The notes below the pieces were generated by a model. That model ran no database searches. It was not told the DNA's origin and saw nothing but the letters and a program-made list of their open reading frames with translations. A stretch of DNA of 58,447 nucleotides from an uncultured Clostridia bacterium (GTDB taxonomy: Bacteria; Bacillota; Clostridia; TANB77; CAG-508): NCBI GenBank assembly GCA_947594845.1, contig CANQEI010000008.1:1-58447 (forward strand). Direction: 5' to 3'. Shown piece by piece: positions 15,792 through 24,370 of this stretch (position 1 is its first letter; every line of letters starts with the position of its first letter). The position numbers and the translations under genes are program-made.

Positions 15792-18700
15792 ATGAATTCA
15801 ATTGTAAAAATTATTCCTAATGTAAAAAAATATAAATCATATATAGAAGATGTAAAAAACGAAGTTAATCCGATGCTTGTATCAGGATTAACTGATAGTG
15901 GTAAAATTCATTTAGCATATTCAACGCACTTTTATTCAGAAAAACCAATATGTATAATTACTTACAATGAAATTCAAGCTAAAAAACTTATAAAAGATTT
16001 AAAATACTTTGAGGAAGAAATAGATTTCTTTCCTAAAAAAGAAATATTTGCATATGATTATTTAGCTGAGAGCAAAGATAATTTATTTGATAGAATCCAT
16101 GTACTAAATAATATAATAAATAAAAAAAGCAAAATAATTGTAACTACTGCTGAAGCTATAATGCAACCAATGATTAGTAAAAAGATTCTATATAAAAATA
16201 CATTAAAATTAAAAATTGGACAAGAATATGACTTAGAAAAATTAAAAGAGACACTTGTAAAATTAGGATATGAGAGATATGACCTTATAGAAGGAAAAGG
16301 GCAGTTTAGCATAAGGGGCGGAATTGTTGATATTGCACTAGAAGAAAAATATGGTATACGTATTGAATTTTGGGGAGATGAAATAGATTCAATTAGAAAA
16401 TTTAACATTCTGACACAACGTTCAACAGACATGCAAAAAGAAGTAGAAATATATCCTGCAATTGAATATATTTTAGAAAACGATATTGATAAGGTATGCG
16501 AAAACATAGCAAATAGTCAATATGCAAGTATATCAGAAGAAAATAGAGATGAAGATATTGCACAAATAAAAGATGGAAATTATATAAGCAAAATAGATAA
16601 ATATTTTAATTGTTTCTACAATGAAACTGAAAACTTTCTAGATTATCTTGGAAATAACTATATAATATTTTTAGATGAAGTTTCGAAAATAAAAGCTAGA
16701 ACAGAAAATATTTTAAAAGATAATGAAAACATTATAAAGAACTTAATAGAAAAGAAAAAAATACCTATACAAATTTTACAACAAGAATTAGATTATGTAA
16801 AAATAATTGATAAACTCAAAAAGAAACAAGTAATATACTTAGAAAATAAAGAGATTGGATTTACAGATATCCAAAGTATGCATGCAAAAAGAAACGGATA
16901 TAGCTTTAGCTATAGGGAGGTCAACTTTTTTCGTAGTTCAATGGATTTATTGTTTGAGGAATTACAGAAAGCAAATGAAAAACTAAAACAAACAGTAGTC
17001 CTATGCGGAAGCATTGAAAATATAAAAAAAATTGCTGCATTGCTAGATGAAAAAAATATAAAACATGTTATAGATGAAAATTTAGAAAAAGAAATAGTTC
17101 CAGGGGTGCTAGTACTTTCAACTGGGACTATTTCCAATGGATTTGAAAGTTTTGACTTAAATCTTTTAGTTATAACAATAGAAGAATTATTTTCAGCAAA
17201 AGAAAAGAAAAAAACTAGAATGACCCAAAGTTTTAGAGAAGGAGAAACAATAATTTTTTCTGATTTAAAAATTGGTGATTATGTAGTTCATAAAACACAT
17301 GGAATAGGGGAATACGTTGGAGTTAACACAATAAAAGCTGATGGAGTAACAAAAGACTATATCAAAGTAAAGTATAAAGATGATGATATTTTATATGTAC
17401 CAACGAGTTCTTTAGACAATATAAGAAAATATATTGGTTCAGGAGACGGAATACCTAAAATAAATAGGTTAGGCAGCAAAGAATGGGAAAATACTAAGGC
17501 GAAAGTAAAGAAAAATTTAAGAGAAGTTGCACAAGAACTTATAGAACTTTATGCCAAAAGGCAACATGCAAAAGGATACAGTTTTTCAAAAGATACTATT
17601 TGGCAAAAAGAATTTGAAGATAGTTTCCCATATGTAGAAACTGATGATCAATTAAGATGTATTGATGAAATGAAAAAAGATATGGAAATGCCAAAGCCAA
17701 TGGACAGATTGCTATGTGGAGATGTAGGATATGGAAAGACAGAAGTAGCAATACGTGGGGCCTTCAAGGCATGTATGGATCAAAAACAGGTAGCATATCT
17801 AGTCCCAACAACAATTTTAGCAGATCAACAATATCAAGCTTTTAAAGAAAGAATGGAAAAATTTCCGATTAGAGTTGCTTTATTAAACAGATTTAAAAGT
17901 AAAAAAGAGCAACAAGAAGTTATAAAGAAGCTTGAAAAAGGAGAGATAGATGTTTTAATAGGAACACATAGAATTTTAAGTCAAGACGTTAAATTTAAGA
18001 ATTTAGGTTTTCTTATAATAGATGAAGAACATCGATTTGGAGTAAAAGATAAAGAAAAAATAAAACAATTAAAAAATAATATAGATGTTTTAACTATGAC
18101 TGCAACACCGATTCCAAGAACATTGCATATGTCTATTTTAGGAATAAGAGATATGTCTGTTATATATGAACCACCACAAAATAGGAAGCCCGTTCAAACG
18201 TATGTATTAGAATATGATGATGAAGTTATAAGAGAAGCAATAACAAAAGAATTAGAACATGATGGTCAAGTTTTTTATTTATATAATAAAGTTGAAAGTA
18301 TAGAAAAGAAAGCAAACTATATACAAGATTTAGTTCCAGAAGCAAAAATAGGAATAGCACATGGAAAAATGTCTGGAAAAGAACTTGAAGAAGTAATGAA
18401 GGACTTTATTGATAAAAAGATAAATGTTTTAATATGTACCACAATATTAGAGTCAGGAATAGATATACCAAATGCAAATTCAATAATAGTTGAAAATGCA
18501 GATAGATTAGGTTTAGCACAGTTATATCAAATAAGAGGAAGAGTAGGAAGAAGTGATAAACAAGGATATGCGTATATAATGTACAAAAAAGATAAACTAT
18601 TATCAGAAGTTGCAGACAAAAGGCTAAAGGCAATAAAAGAATTCACAGAATTTGGATCTGGATTTAAAATTGCAATGAGAGACTTAGAAATAAGAGGAGC

Positions 18701-19247
18701 TGGAAGTATACTAGGGGAAATGCAACATGGACATATGGAACAAGTTGGATATGATATGTATTGCAAACTTTTAGATCAAGTAGTAAAAGAAATGAAAGGC
18801 GAGCAAATTGAAGAAGAAATTGATGTTCAAATAGATATAGATGTATCAAGTTATATACCTGATAGTTTCATAGAAGATTCAAATCAAAAAATAGAAATTT
18901 ATCAAGATATAGCACTATGCAAAAATGAAGATGAAATAAAAGACATTGTAGATTCAATAATAGATAGATATGGAGATATGCCAGAAGAAATTGAAAAATT
19001 AATTGATATTGCAAGAATAAGAAATACATGTAGAGAGAAAAATATAATTAAAGTAGCACAAAAAACAGATAAAGTTGTTTTTTATTTTGATGAAAAAACA
19101 TTTGATTTTCAAATAGTAGATGACATAGTAAAAAAATATGGAAATAAAATAAAATTTTCACCAGCTAAAAATTCATACATAACATACAAATTAGATCAAA
19201 ATAGTGATATACTAAAACAAATAAAAGACTTTCTTAAAAATTTATAA
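15792..19247 (+). CDS. mfd: Transcription-repair coupling factor
   Basis: Mfd removes RNA polymerase stalled at DNA lesions and recruits UvrA for nucleotide excision repair. The 1151-residue length is typical. In order, there is a UvrB-like N-terminal region with RYDLIEGKGQFSIRGGIVDI (near residues 156-175) and an RNA-polymerase-interacting CarD-like domain with IGDYVVHKTHGIGEYVGV (near 495-512). The translocase follows, with Walker A GDVGYGKT (643-650) and DEEH box (744-747), helicase motif VI in YQIRGRVGRSD (near 915), and the C-terminal TRCF domain. AAAGGAG precedes the ATG. The order here is mfd then an rRNA methyltransferase. Confidence 0.97.
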   Translation: MNSIVKIIPNVKKYKSYIEDVKNEVNPMLVSGLTDSGKIHLAYSTHFYSEKPICIITYNEIQAKKLIKDLKYFEEEIDFFPKKEIFAYDYLAESKDNLFDRIHVLNNIINKKSKIIVTTAEAIMQPMISKKILYKNTLKLKIGQEYDLEKLKETLVKLGYERYDLIEGKGQFSIRGGIVDIALEEKYGIRIEFWGDEIDSIRKFNILTQRSTDMQKEVEIYPAIEYILENDIDKVCENIANSQYASISEENRDEDIAQIKDGNYISKIDKYFNCFYNETENFLDYLGNNYIIFLDEVSKIKARTENILKDNENIIKNLIEKKKIPIQILQQELDYVKIIDKLKKKQVIYLENKEIGFTDIQSMHAKRNGYSFSYREVNFFRSSMDLLFEELQKANEKLKQTVVLCGSIENIKKIAALLDEKNIKHVIDENLEKEIVPGVLVLSTGTISNGFESFDLNLLVITIEELFSAKEKKKTRMTQSFREGETIIFSDLKIGDYVVHKTHGIGEYVGVNTIKADGVTKDYIKVKYKDDDILYVPTSSLDNIRKYIGSGDGIPKINRLGSKEWENTKAKVKKNLREVAQELIELYAKRQHAKGYSFSKDTIWQKEFEDSFPYVETDDQLRCIDEMKKDMEMPKPMDRLLCGDVGYGKTEVAIRGAFKACMDQKQVAYLVPTTILADQQYQAFKERMEKFPIRVALLNRFKSKKEQQEVIKKLEKGEIDVLIGTHRILSQDVKFKNLGFLIIDEEHRFGVKDKEKIKQLKNNIDVLTMTATPIPRTLHMSILGIRDMSVIYEPPQNRKPVQTYVLEYDDEVIREAITKELEHDGQVFYLYNKVESIEKKANYIQDLVPEAKIGIAHGKMSGKELEEVMKDFIDKKINVLICTTILESGIDIPNANSIIVENADRLGLAQLYQIRGRVGRSDKQGYAYIMYKKDKLLSEVADKRLKAIKEFTEFGSGFKIAMRDLEIRGAGSILGEMQHGHMEQVGYDMYCKLLDQVVKEMKGEQIEEEIDVQIDIDVSSYIPDSFIEDSNQKIEIYQDIALCKNEDEIKDIVDSIIDRYGDMPEEIEKLIDIARIRNTCREKNIIKVAQKTDKVVFYFDEKTFDFQIVDDIVKKYGNKIKFSPAKNSYITYKLDQNSDILKQIKDFLKNL

Positions 19248-19264
19248 TTTTGAAAGGGAAAAAT

Positions 19265-20050
19265 ATGTTAATTACTAGCAAAGACAATGATACAATTAAA
19301 TACTTAAAAAAATTAAAAGATAAGAAATACAGAGATCAAGAAAATTCATATATTATTGAAGGAATAAAACTAATAAAAGAAGCAATTCAAGAAAATGCAA
19401 AAATAAAATTAATTATTATTTGTGATGATTGCAAACAAGAAGGAAATATAGACAGTGATATAAAATATGAAATTGCCAAATATGAATGTATTTACGTAAC
19501 AGAAAAAATATTTTCAAGCTTAACAACAGTAGTAAATCCACAAGGAATTTTAGCAGTAATAGAGAAAGAAAAAAAGAATGAGCAAATAGACTATAATAAC
19601 GATATTTTCTTAATTTTAGACAATATTCAAGATCCCGGAAATATGGGAACAATATTGAGAACAGCAGATAGCTTAAATTTAAAACAAATTATAGTTTCAA
19701 AAGATAGCAGTGAAGTATATAATCCTAAAGTAGTGCGATCAACAATGGGAGCAATTTTTAGAGTAAAAGTAATAGAAAGTGAAAATTTGGTAAAAACAAT
19801 AAAAGAATTAAAAAAACATAAAATAAAAATTGTTACTACTAGCTTACAAGCAGATAAATCAATGTATGATATATCATATGAAAAAACAGCTATTATTATT
19901 GGTAATGAAGCAAATGGAGTTTCAAAAGAAATATTAGAACTATCTGATGAAAAGATAAAAATACCAATGCCAGGAAAAGCAGAAAGCCTTAATGCTTCAG
20001 TAGCAACATCTGTAATTTTATATGAGGCAATGAGAAACAAATTAAAATAA
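19265..20050 (+). CDS. TrmH/SpoU-family RNA 2'-O-methyltransferase
   Basis: A 261-residue SPOUT methyltransferase that would transfer a methyl group from S-adenosylmethionine to a ribose 2'-OH in rRNA or tRNA. An N-terminal RNA-binding SpoU-sub-bind domain (about 1-95) precedes the knotted catalytic domain. That domain has LDNIQDPGNMGTILRTAD (near 119-136, motif 1), TAIIIGNEANGVS (near 208-220, motif 2) and IPMPGKAESLNASVATSV (near 234-251, motif 3). The frame is open from 19250. The ATG at 19265 has AAAGGG just before it and gives the usual start. The target nucleotide is not predictable here. Confidence 0.92.
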   Translation: MLITSKDNDTIKYLKKLKDKKYRDQENSYIIEGIKLIKEAIQENAKIKLIIICDDCKQEGNIDSDIKYEIAKYECIYVTEKIFSSLTTVVNPQGILAVIEKEKKNEQIDYNNDIFLILDNIQDPGNMGTILRTADSLNLKQIIVSKDSSEVYNPKVVRSTMGAIFRVKVIESENLVKTIKELKKHKIKIVTTSLQADKSMYDISYEKTAIIIGNEANGVSKEILELSDEKIKIPMPGKAESLNASVATSVILYEAMRNKLK

Positions 20051-20063
20051 AGAGGTTTAATAT

Positions 20064-20336
20064 ATGGAAGAAGAAGTAGAAAGAAAAGTATTCTATAAAA
20101 AAGATTATAATGAAGTAAAGGAACTTGAAGAAGCGGCAGAAAATTTTGCTAAAACAATGAGAGCACAATATCCTGATTGCATGGTTAGTAAAGAATATGA
20201 AAAAAATGAAAATATTTTAGTAAGAGTAACAACAATTAGGCAAAGGTACAAGACAGAAAGAATTATGGAAAAAGAAAGACAAAGAGAAATGGAACGAGAT
20301 AGAGGTAGAGGAAGACAAAGGCAAAGAAGTAGATAA
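20064..20336 (+). CDS. Small protein with Arg/Gln-rich tail
   Basis: A 90-residue protein whose first 75 residues are acidic then mixed, and whose last 20 are almost only Arg, Gln, Gly and Glu (RGRGRQRQRSR at the end). Such tails usually bind nucleic acid or ribosomes, but no family is recognised. It follows the RNA methyltransferase by 13 bases and closes the mfd operon, consistent with an RNA-related role. That role is inference only. AGAGG precedes the ATG. Confidence 0.75.
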   Translation: MEEEVERKVFYKKDYNEVKELEEAAENFAKTMRAQYPDCMVSKEYEKNENILVRVTTIRQRYKTERIMEKERQREMERDRGRGRQRQRSR

Positions 20337-20347
20337 AAGATTAATGA

Positions 20348-20382
20348 AAAAGCATACAAAATAATATTTGTATGCTCTTTTA
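20348..20382 (+). terminator. Terminator of the mfd operon (also faces the minus-strand gene)
   Basis: AGCATACAAA (20351-20360) / TTTGTATGCT (20367-20376), followed by CTTTTATT; A-rich on the other side, so it may work in both directions between converging genes. Confidence 0.75.
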
Positions 20383-20931
20383 TTAATCTTTTTTATCTGT
20401 TTCTGAAGTTAGCAATTCTAATATTTTAGGATAGATTTCAGCTGCGCGAGTATTCCAATTATCTACAATTGATTTTGCTTGCTCTTTCGAACCAGCAAAA
20501 GTTTGAAGTTCAAAAATAATATTATTATTTTCTACTATTTTACATTTTACAATAAAGTCATTTTCATCAATTGGAGTATAATCAGATGAAATTGAAAATT
20601 TATCTTCAATAGTATCTAAGTTTTCTTTTAAATTATTATCTACTTGCAATTTTAATATACCAGGAATCATATCTGCTGTTAATTCTATAGCTCTAGTTCC
20701 TTCAGGAGTTATATCATATAAAAGTTCATCATCTTTTTTATAAGAAATAACATACTTGTTTTCTATTAAATCCAATAAAAATTGCTGAAAATAAAAGTAA
20801 TTTAATTCTGTAATAGCCGAAATTAATTCAATTAATGCTTTTTGGTTTATAGGTTTTCCAATCTTATTTAAAATATATAAAACTAATAGTTTATGTTCTG
20901 CCAAACTTGAACTATCTTCTGCTAATTTCAT
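20383..20931 (-). CDS. DUF4364 family protein
   Basis: A 182-residue cytoplasmic protein matching DUF4364, a Clostridia family with a winged-helix-like N-terminus. Visible features are HKLLVLYILNKIGKPINQKALIELI (near residues 12-36), FYFQQFLLDLIENKYV (near 44-59) and YDITPEGTRAIEL (near 71-83). This layout suggests a PadR-like DNA-binding regulator, but no target is known. The frame is open to 21000. The ATG at 20931 follows AAGGGAAG at a good distance and gives the expected start, whereas the longer version would begin with an unlikely hydrophobic stretch. Confidence 0.85.
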   Translation of the reverse strand: MKLAEDSSSLAEHKLLVLYILNKIGKPINQKALIELISAITELNYFYFQQFLLDLIENKYVISYKKDDELLYDITPEGTRAIELTADMIPGILKLQVDNNLKENLDTIEDKFSISSDYTPIDENDFIVKCKIVENNNIIFELQTFAGSKEQAKSIVDNWNTRAAEIYPKILELLTSETDKKD

Positions 20932-21036
20932 AATGAAAAATCTTCCCTTCATAAAATTTATCGTAATTATAACATACATTACTAAAAAAATATATACCAA
21001 GATAAAAATTAGTCGAAAAAAGGCGACGAAAAATAC

Positions 21037-21065
21037 TTTACAATCATCCTAAAAGATATTATTAT
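21037..21065 (+). promoter_or_regulatory. Promoter of the sortase operon
   Basis: TTTACA (21037-21042), 17-base spacer, TATTAT (21060-21065). Confidence 0.55.
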
Positions 21066-21146
21066 GTAATCATTAAATTGCAATTTATTTCAAATGGTTA
21101 TAAAAACCTTTAATTTCAAAAAATTTTAGTTCTAAATTAAAATCCC

Positions 21147-21704
21147 ATGAAAAGATTCAAGAGAAAGGAGAGAAAAATTTATAAAAAACGTAATAGATTA
21201 ATAGTAATCATAATTATACTTTTTGTAATAACACAAATAATATTTCCATTATCAATATGTTATTCGAAAAAAATCAAATACAATTATAAAACATTTATTG
21301 TTCAAAACGACTATAAGAAGTATGAATTTAATTGGAAAATAAAAATCCCCAAAATAAATCTAGATGCACAAATAAATGATGGAACAGATGACGAAAATTT
21401 GAATAAATATGTAGCCCATTTTGATGAAAGCGCATATATAAAAGGAAATATATGTTTAGCAGCACATAATAGAGGATATGATGTTAATTATTTTGGCAGA
21501 ATAAAAGAATTAGAAGATGGGGATGAGATTATTTATGAGTATAAGCAGATGAAACTGAAATACAAAGTAACACAAAATAAAATAATAAAAGATACTGACA
21601 TAGATGTAATAGATAATACAGATGAAAATTTAATAACATTAATCACTTGTGTTGAAAACCAACCAGAATATCGAAGATGTGTTAGAGGAATTTTAAATAT
21701 ATAA
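21147..21704 (+). CDS. Sortase
   Basis: A 185-residue membrane-anchored cysteine transpeptidase that attaches LPXTG-type proteins to the wall. The N-terminus is very basic (residues 1-17), followed by one membrane helix (about 18-38). The catalytic triad is visible: His in CLAAHNRG (near residue 108), Cys in LITLITC (near 171), and Arg in YRRCVRG (near 178-182). It is small compared with many sortases and resembles class B/D-like short forms, but the class is not certain. It lies 14 bases ahead of its likely substrate gene, a thioester/Cna-B protein ending in LPVTGK. Confidence 0.92.
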   Translation: MKRFKRKERKIYKKRNRLIVIIIILFVITQIIFPLSICYSKKIKYNYKTFIVQNDYKKYEFNWKIKIPKINLDAQINDGTDDENLNKYVAHFDESAYIKGNICLAAHNRGYDVNYFGRIKELEDGDEIIYEYKQMKLKYKVTQNKIIKDTDIDVIDNTDENLITLITCVENQPEYRRCVRGILNI

Positions 21705-21718
21705 TAAGGAGGAATAAA

Positions 21719-22948
21719 ATGAAAATTAAAAAAATATTGATTATTATGATAACAATAATAATATGCATATGTTCAAATTTTTCATATGCAACATTTAATA
21801 TAGATAAAGCAGATTTATATAGTAAAGGAAAATGTAAAACATTATTAATTAATAAACCAACAGGTGGAGATATTGTAGTAACAAAAATTTTCTACAAGCA
21901 TAATGGCGTCGAATATCCAGCATATTGTTTAAATGTAAAAGCAGGTGGAGTAGAAAAATACGGAGATTATCAAGTTAGTATAAATAGTGCTGTCGAAAAT
22001 GAACTAGTTTGGGCAGTAATAGTCAATGGATATCCATATCAAAGCTTAGAAACACTTGGAGTATTAGATGAAGACGAAGCTTATGTGGCAACTAAGCAAG
22101 CAGTTTACTGTATATTATATGGATATGATGAAAATGATTTCGAAAAATATATACCAAAAGGAGAAGCAGGGGAAAGGACTTTAAATGCGATGAAACAAAT
22201 TGTGAAAAAGGCAAGAAGCCAACATACAAGACCTAGCAATATAATAAAAATTTCTGAAAATGGAGAATGGCAAATAGATAATATAAATAAGGATTACATA
22301 AGTAAAAAGTTTAAAGTAAATGCAGAATGTGATATTAAAGATTATGAGATAGAAATAGAAGACAATGGGGAAAAAGATATAAAAATTACTGACTTAAATG
22401 GAAAGGAGATAAGAAAAACAACTTCCAAAGAGTTTAAAGTATTAGTGCCATTAACATTACTAAAAGAAAGTGGAGATTTTAAAATAAAAATAAATGGACA
22501 ATTAGCAACAAAACCAATTTTATTTGGAAATGCAGGAGATGATAATAAGCAAAGCTATGCACTAGCAGGAGAAATATATGAAGGTGGCAGTGGAAGCATA
22601 AAAGTAGATTATCAAAGAAATAAAAGCAAACTTAAAATACATAAAAAAGATAAAACAACAGGAGAAGAACTAGAAGGCGTTAAATTTCACATTTTAGATG
22701 AGAATAATAAAGAAATATATTATAATTTAGAAACAGATAAAAATGGTGAAATAATAATAGAAGGAATTTTACCAGGAAAATATTATCTAGAAGAAATAGA
22801 AGGAACTGATGGATACAAAAAATTAGAAGATAAAATCGAATTTCAAATAGATTTAAATGAAGAAATAGAATTAGTTGTAACAAATGAAAAAGAACCAACA
22901 GAAATTGTAAAAGAAAAAATAAAAAAATTGCCAGTAACAGGCAAATAA
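21719..22948 (+). CDS. Thioester-domain Cna-B surface protein with truncated LPXTG anchor
   Basis: A 409-residue secreted surface protein. A signal peptide (residues 1-25) precedes a thioester adhesin domain. Its likely Cys is in EYPAYCLNV (near residue 71) and its Gln in YVATKQAVYCIL (near 128), positions that form an internal Cys-Gln thioester in this family. A SpaA/Cna-B domain (about 303-390) follows, with the KxDxxTGEELEGVKF start. The protein ends KKLPVTGK and stops at once. The hydrophobic helix and basic tail that normally follow the sorting motif are missing. The adjacent sortase and this motif imply wall attachment. Without the anchor the product is likely released or poorly attached. 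Downstream DNA has different composition. Confidence 0.88.
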   Translation: MKIKKILIIMITIIICICSNFSYATFNIDKADLYSKGKCKTLLINKPTGGDIVVTKIFYKHNGVEYPAYCLNVKAGGVEKYGDYQVSINSAVENELVWAVIVNGYPYQSLETLGVLDEDEAYVATKQAVYCILYGYDENDFEKYIPKGEAGERTLNAMKQIVKKARSQHTRPSNIIKISENGEWQIDNINKDYISKKFKVNAECDIKDYEIEIEDNGEKDIKITDLNGKEIRKTTSKEFKVLVPLTLLKESGDFKIKINGQLATKPILFGNAGDDNKQSYALAGEIYEGGSGSIKVDYQRNKSKLKIHKKDKTTGEELEGVKFHILDENNKEIYYNLETDKNGEIIIEGILPGKYYLEEIEGTDGYKKLEDKIEFQIDLNEEIELVVTNEKEPTEIVKEKIKKLPVTGK

Positions 22949-22952
22949 CGAG

Positions 22953-22988
22953 TTTCCCCCGAAGGGGAAAGCTCCACTACGGGGGAAA
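22953..22988. other. GC-rich bistable hairpin
   Basis: TTTCCCC at 22953-22959 can pair with GGGGAAA at 22964-22970 (loop CGAA; on the minus strand the loop reads TTCG). With one more C it can also pair with GGGGGAAA at 22981-22988. The two hairpins exclude each other. It starts 5 bases after the truncated LPVTGK stop codon and lies downstream of the foreign minus-strand gene. Confidence 0.65.
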
Positions 22989-23048
22989 AAATCAGAATAC
23001 AAAAAAGAAAATGTGCACGGTCGTAGCACTCAGCAGAAATTTTTTAGA

Positions 23049-23453
23049 CTATTTTGCATGAACCTTTTCTCTTGATAAGAGTTTGATCATAGCTTCAAGA
23101 TCATTTTCAGAAACGTACAAAACAGCTTTATTTGCCAAGATCTCCAGCTTTTCAACATCAGGATATGCCGCGGGATTACCGGTTGTACGGAATGAATCTT
23201 TTCTCTGATTCCAAAGTCGATCAAATAACCACTGACGGTTTGGATCCAGTATATTCAGACAGTCTCCATACACGACAATCGTGTGATCTTTGTCCTTCAG
23301 CATCGTGCACCGCTGCTCAGAGATCAAGCGAGAAATAGAGACTTTTCTCAATGCTCTGTATTCTGCGGAGGGAATAATACTCTGCATAGAAACAGGCTGA
23401 TTAGCCTGAGTGGTTGACGAGTTACTCATAGATGTTACTTTTCTAGACAGCAT
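23049..23453 (-). CDS. Hypothetical protein of foreign composition
   Basis: A 134-residue soluble protein I do not recognise. It has a Ser/Thr/Gln-rich N-terminal 30 residues and a mixed alpha/beta core with an HTIVVYGDCLNILDP segment (near 57-71) and a Trp-rich stretch near 74-81. It shows no motif for a transposase or nuclease. Base composition differs sharply from its neighbours: 23161-23220 has 28 G+C in 60, against 14 in 60 at 50041-50100. AGGAGGT lies 7 bases before the ATG, and it has a complete promoter (23496-23524). It looks like a separately acquired gene. Confidence 0.75.
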   Translation of the reverse strand: MLSRKVTSMSNSSTTQANQPVSMQSIIPSAEYRALRKVSISRLISEQRCTMLKDKDHTIVVYGDCLNILDPNRQWLFDRLWNQRKDSFRTTGNPAAYPDVEKLEILANKAVLYVSENDLEAMIKLLSREKVHAK

Positions 23454-23495
23454 TTGACTACCTCCTGTAATATGAAATTTTTATAATGCATTATA

Positions 23496-23524
23496 ATTAT
23501 AACACAAAAAGCGCCTAATATCAA
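23496..23524 (-). promoter_or_regulatory. Promoter of the foreign 23453 gene
   Basis: On the minus strand, TTGATA (23524-23519), 17-base spacer, TATAAT (23501-23496). Confidence 0.7.
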
Positions 23525-23557
23525 CTAAAAGCTCGATTAATTAAGACTGTAAATAAT

Positions 23558-23581
23558 AAAGAGAGTATAAAAACTCTCTTT
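23558..23581 (-). terminator. Hairpin after pflA
   Basis: AAAGAGAGT (23558-23566) / ACTCTCTTT (23573-23581). It lies just past the pflA stop. The T tail is weak (TATTATTT on the minus strand). Confidence 0.55.
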
Positions 23582-23585
23582 ATAT

Positions 23586-24305
23586 TTAAATTCCCAAAAT
23601 TTTTTTTGCTCTTTCAATATCAGAGATATCAGCTGTTCTAGTATCAGCTAATTTATAATCCAATCCTAATTCATTCCATTTAAATTTCCCTAAATCATGA
23701 TATGGCAATAATTCAACTTTTTCAACATTAGACAAAGTAGAAATAAATTTTTTTAATTCTAATAAGTCTTTTTCATCATCAGTATATCCAGGAACTATAA
23801 CTTGTCTAATCCAAACAGGAATATTATTATCACTTAAATATTTTGCAAAATTTAAATTATTTTTATTAGAATAACCTGTTAAAATTTTAGATTCTGCATC
23901 ATTAATGTGCTTAATATCTAGTAAAACTAAATCTGTGTATTTTAAAAGTTCTTGAATATCTTGATTTATTGGAAGGCTTCCAGCTGTATCAAGAGCAGTA
24001 TGAATATTTAATTCTTTTAATTTTTTAAATAAATTGGTTACAAATTTAGTTTGAAGAAGCGGTTCACCACCAGAAACAGTAACTCCACCACCAGATGAAT
24101 TCATATATGGAATATACCTTTTAATTTCAGAAATCAAATCATCAAGTTTTGTTAGATTACCTTTATTTGTATCCCAAGTATCTCTATTATGACAGTACAA
24201 GCATTTTAATGGACAGCCTTGCATAAATACAACAAAACGAATTCCAGGACCGTCTACTGTACCAAAAGTTTCAATTGAGTGAATATAAGCTTCATTAGTT
24301 TCCAT
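23586..24305 (-). CDS. pflA: Pyruvate formate-lyase activating enzyme
   Basis: A 239-residue radical SAM enzyme that abstracts a hydrogen from the active-site glycine of pyruvate formate-lyase. The CxxxCxxC cluster motif is in MQGCPLKCLYCHN (near residues 28-40). The GGGVTVSGGEPLLQ segment (near 78-91) is the SAM-binding GGE motif. It is followed by VLLDIKH (near 130). The frame is open further upstream, but the ATG at 24305 follows AAAGGAA at 8 bases and gives the conserved start. It sits directly downstream of pflB, as is common. Confidence 0.95.
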   Translation of the reverse strand: METNEAYIHSIETFGTVDGPGIRFVVFMQGCPLKCLYCHNRDTWDTNKGNLTKLDDLISEIKRYIPYMNSSGGGVTVSGGEPLLQTKFVTNLFKKLKELNIHTALDTAGSLPINQDIQELLKYTDLVLLDIKHINDAESKILTGYSNKNNLNFAKYLSDNNIPVWIRQVIVPGYTDDEKDLLELKKFISTLSNVEKVELLPYHDLGKFKWNELGLDYKLADTRTADISDIERAKKILGI

Positions 24306-24338
24306 ATATATAATTCCTTTCAAACAATAAAAAAATAT

Positions 24339-24364
24339 AAAGATCCACAAAAATATGGATCTTC
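24339..24364 (-). terminator. Hairpin with T-rich tail between pflB and pflA
   Basis: On the minus strand, AGATCCA (24362-24356) and TGGATCT (24347-24341) form a stem followed by TTATATTTTTTT. It may end part of the pflB transcripts and keep activase levels lower than those of the lyase. Confidence 0.6.
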
Positions 24365-24370
24365 AATTAA

